64,000 bases of DNA from Pleurodeles waltl. Its lineage: Eukaryota; Chordata; Amphibia; Caudata; Salamandridae. Of this stretch, positions 63,527 through 64,000 are shown piece after piece. Each line of letters begins with the position of its first letter. The stretch's first letter is position 1. The stretch lies in contig NC_090439.1 in the NCBI RefSeq assembly GCF_031143425.1, positions 351,038,027 to 351,102,026 of the forward strand. The letters are read 5' to 3'. The translations under genes and the position numbers were made by a program. The notes beneath the pieces are model-generated. The model saw only the letters and a list, made by a program, of their open reading frames with translations, searched no databases and was not told the origin of the DNA.

Positions 63527-64000
63527 TGGAACACTATCTGGACTTGTGTAGGTGCTGTACATATTTGTACATACTGATCTGTTACAGACCTGTTTCCATA
63601 CCTGAATTTTAAATGATTACACTTGTTACAATCATTTCCTTTTTGTCCTTGCGTTCTTCCTGAGGGCTACGGGGTGTATATGTAATGTTGCGGCATGTAT
63701 TTGTGTGTATGGTGTTGTGGGTGAGGGTGGGGGTGGGGGTGTTGCGTGTTGGACGTTTCTCACTCTCTTTTTCCTCCCCCTCCCCTGTGTACTAGGTGCA
63801 GTACTCACTGTGGTCGTCGCCGCCATCTTTGCTACTCCGGGTAGAAGAGGAGGTAAAGCAACATTGGTAGCACCTGTAACTCGGGCTCCATGGCGTCCTG
63901 GTTCCTCGTTGGGTGTCGAGAGGTGAGTGGTTTCTGTTCCAAGTACTGTTTCTGCCGTGCTTTTGATGAGGTTGGTACTGCCCCGGAAAAGGTGGTGGAT
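63527..64000 (+). other. Harbinger C 3' non-coding region (to window end)
   Basis: No gene. The GTGTGTATGGTGTTG tract and CT-rich run (63690-63785) match 22110-22190 in Harbinger A. The terminal repeat is not reached. Confidence 0.6.

Larger units (their letters stand above)
55984..64000 (+). mobile_element. Harbinger C: most complete three-gene copy (runs off the window)
   Basis: It starts GGGCCCTCATCACAACCC after TTA (55981-55983). Gene 1 (56584-58074, plus), the nuclease gene (59906-58541, minus) and gene 3 (60086-62873, plus) are all present. Gene 1 and the nuclease gene converge; the nuclease gene and gene 3 diverge. The copy is damaged by one stop in gene 1, frameshifts in the nuclease, a deletion in the gene 3 Myb domain and a stop in exon 3. 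The right end lies beyond 64000. Confidence 0.88.

Noticed and set aside
1..64000. Host protein-coding genes, tRNA or rRNA genes
   Set aside because: I looked for conserved domains, exons outside the elements and RNA-gene structures and found none that I could support.

Overview
The window looks like vertebrate, most plausibly salamander-type, intergenic DNA that consists almost entirely of transposable elements inserted into one another. This is inferred from the mix of families: Gmr1-like Ty3/gypsy elements, PIF/Harbinger DNA transposons, full-length and truncated APE-type LINEs, L2-like LINEs and a retrovirus with env. Introns, vertebrate-type polyadenylation signals and GC-rich foldback elements fit as well. 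I recognise no host protein-coding gene, tRNA or rRNA, and I cannot name the species from the sequence.

Layout. 1-620: decayed L2-like LINE (+). 621-3023 and 22609-23340: one old Gmr1-like gypsy element (-), split in its integrase by Harbinger A (3027-22605, TAA target duplication). Harbinger A was itself hit by a LINE (3986-7957, -), which then took two GC-rich multi-hairpin elements (5329-5955, 6226-6829), and by an endogenous retrovirus (10167-18585, -). 23982-26060: a further LINE fragment (-) with another multi-hairpin element. 26076-43148: a near full-length LINE (+), with tandem 83-bp promoter-like monomers at its 5' end and a 12-bp target duplication. It is split exactly between two codons of its ORF2 by a young Gmr1-like gypsy element (31334-42585, -) with two 2,996-bp LTRs. 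43544-44170: a third multi-hairpin element. 44171-47060: no recognisable gene. 47254-52945: Harbinger B, inverted and internally deleted. 52949-55009: L2-like LINE (-) holding a small foldback element. 55010-55959: another foldback or MITE-like element. 55984 to the window end: Harbinger C, the most complete copy.

How the parts work. Comparing the three Harbinger copies gives a three-gene transposon: gene 1 (a two-exon Myb/SANT-like protein resembling NAIF1), a convergent DDE nuclease gene (HARBI1-like, several exons), and gene 3, divergent from the nuclease gene. Gene 3 has three exons and encodes a second Myb/SANT-like domain followed by a long His/Ser/Thr/Pro-rich tail with short lysine/proline repeats. 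All copies are broken, but in different places. The young gypsy element carries integrase upstream of reverse transcriptase and is almost intact: its gag-pro-pol frame is broken only at a run of ten Gs inside protease.

The two observations I rate highest are the three-gene, two-Myb Harbinger architecture and the multi-hairpin elements. In the latter, perfect palindromic arms of up to 30 bp differ between copies by paired, pairing-preserving changes.
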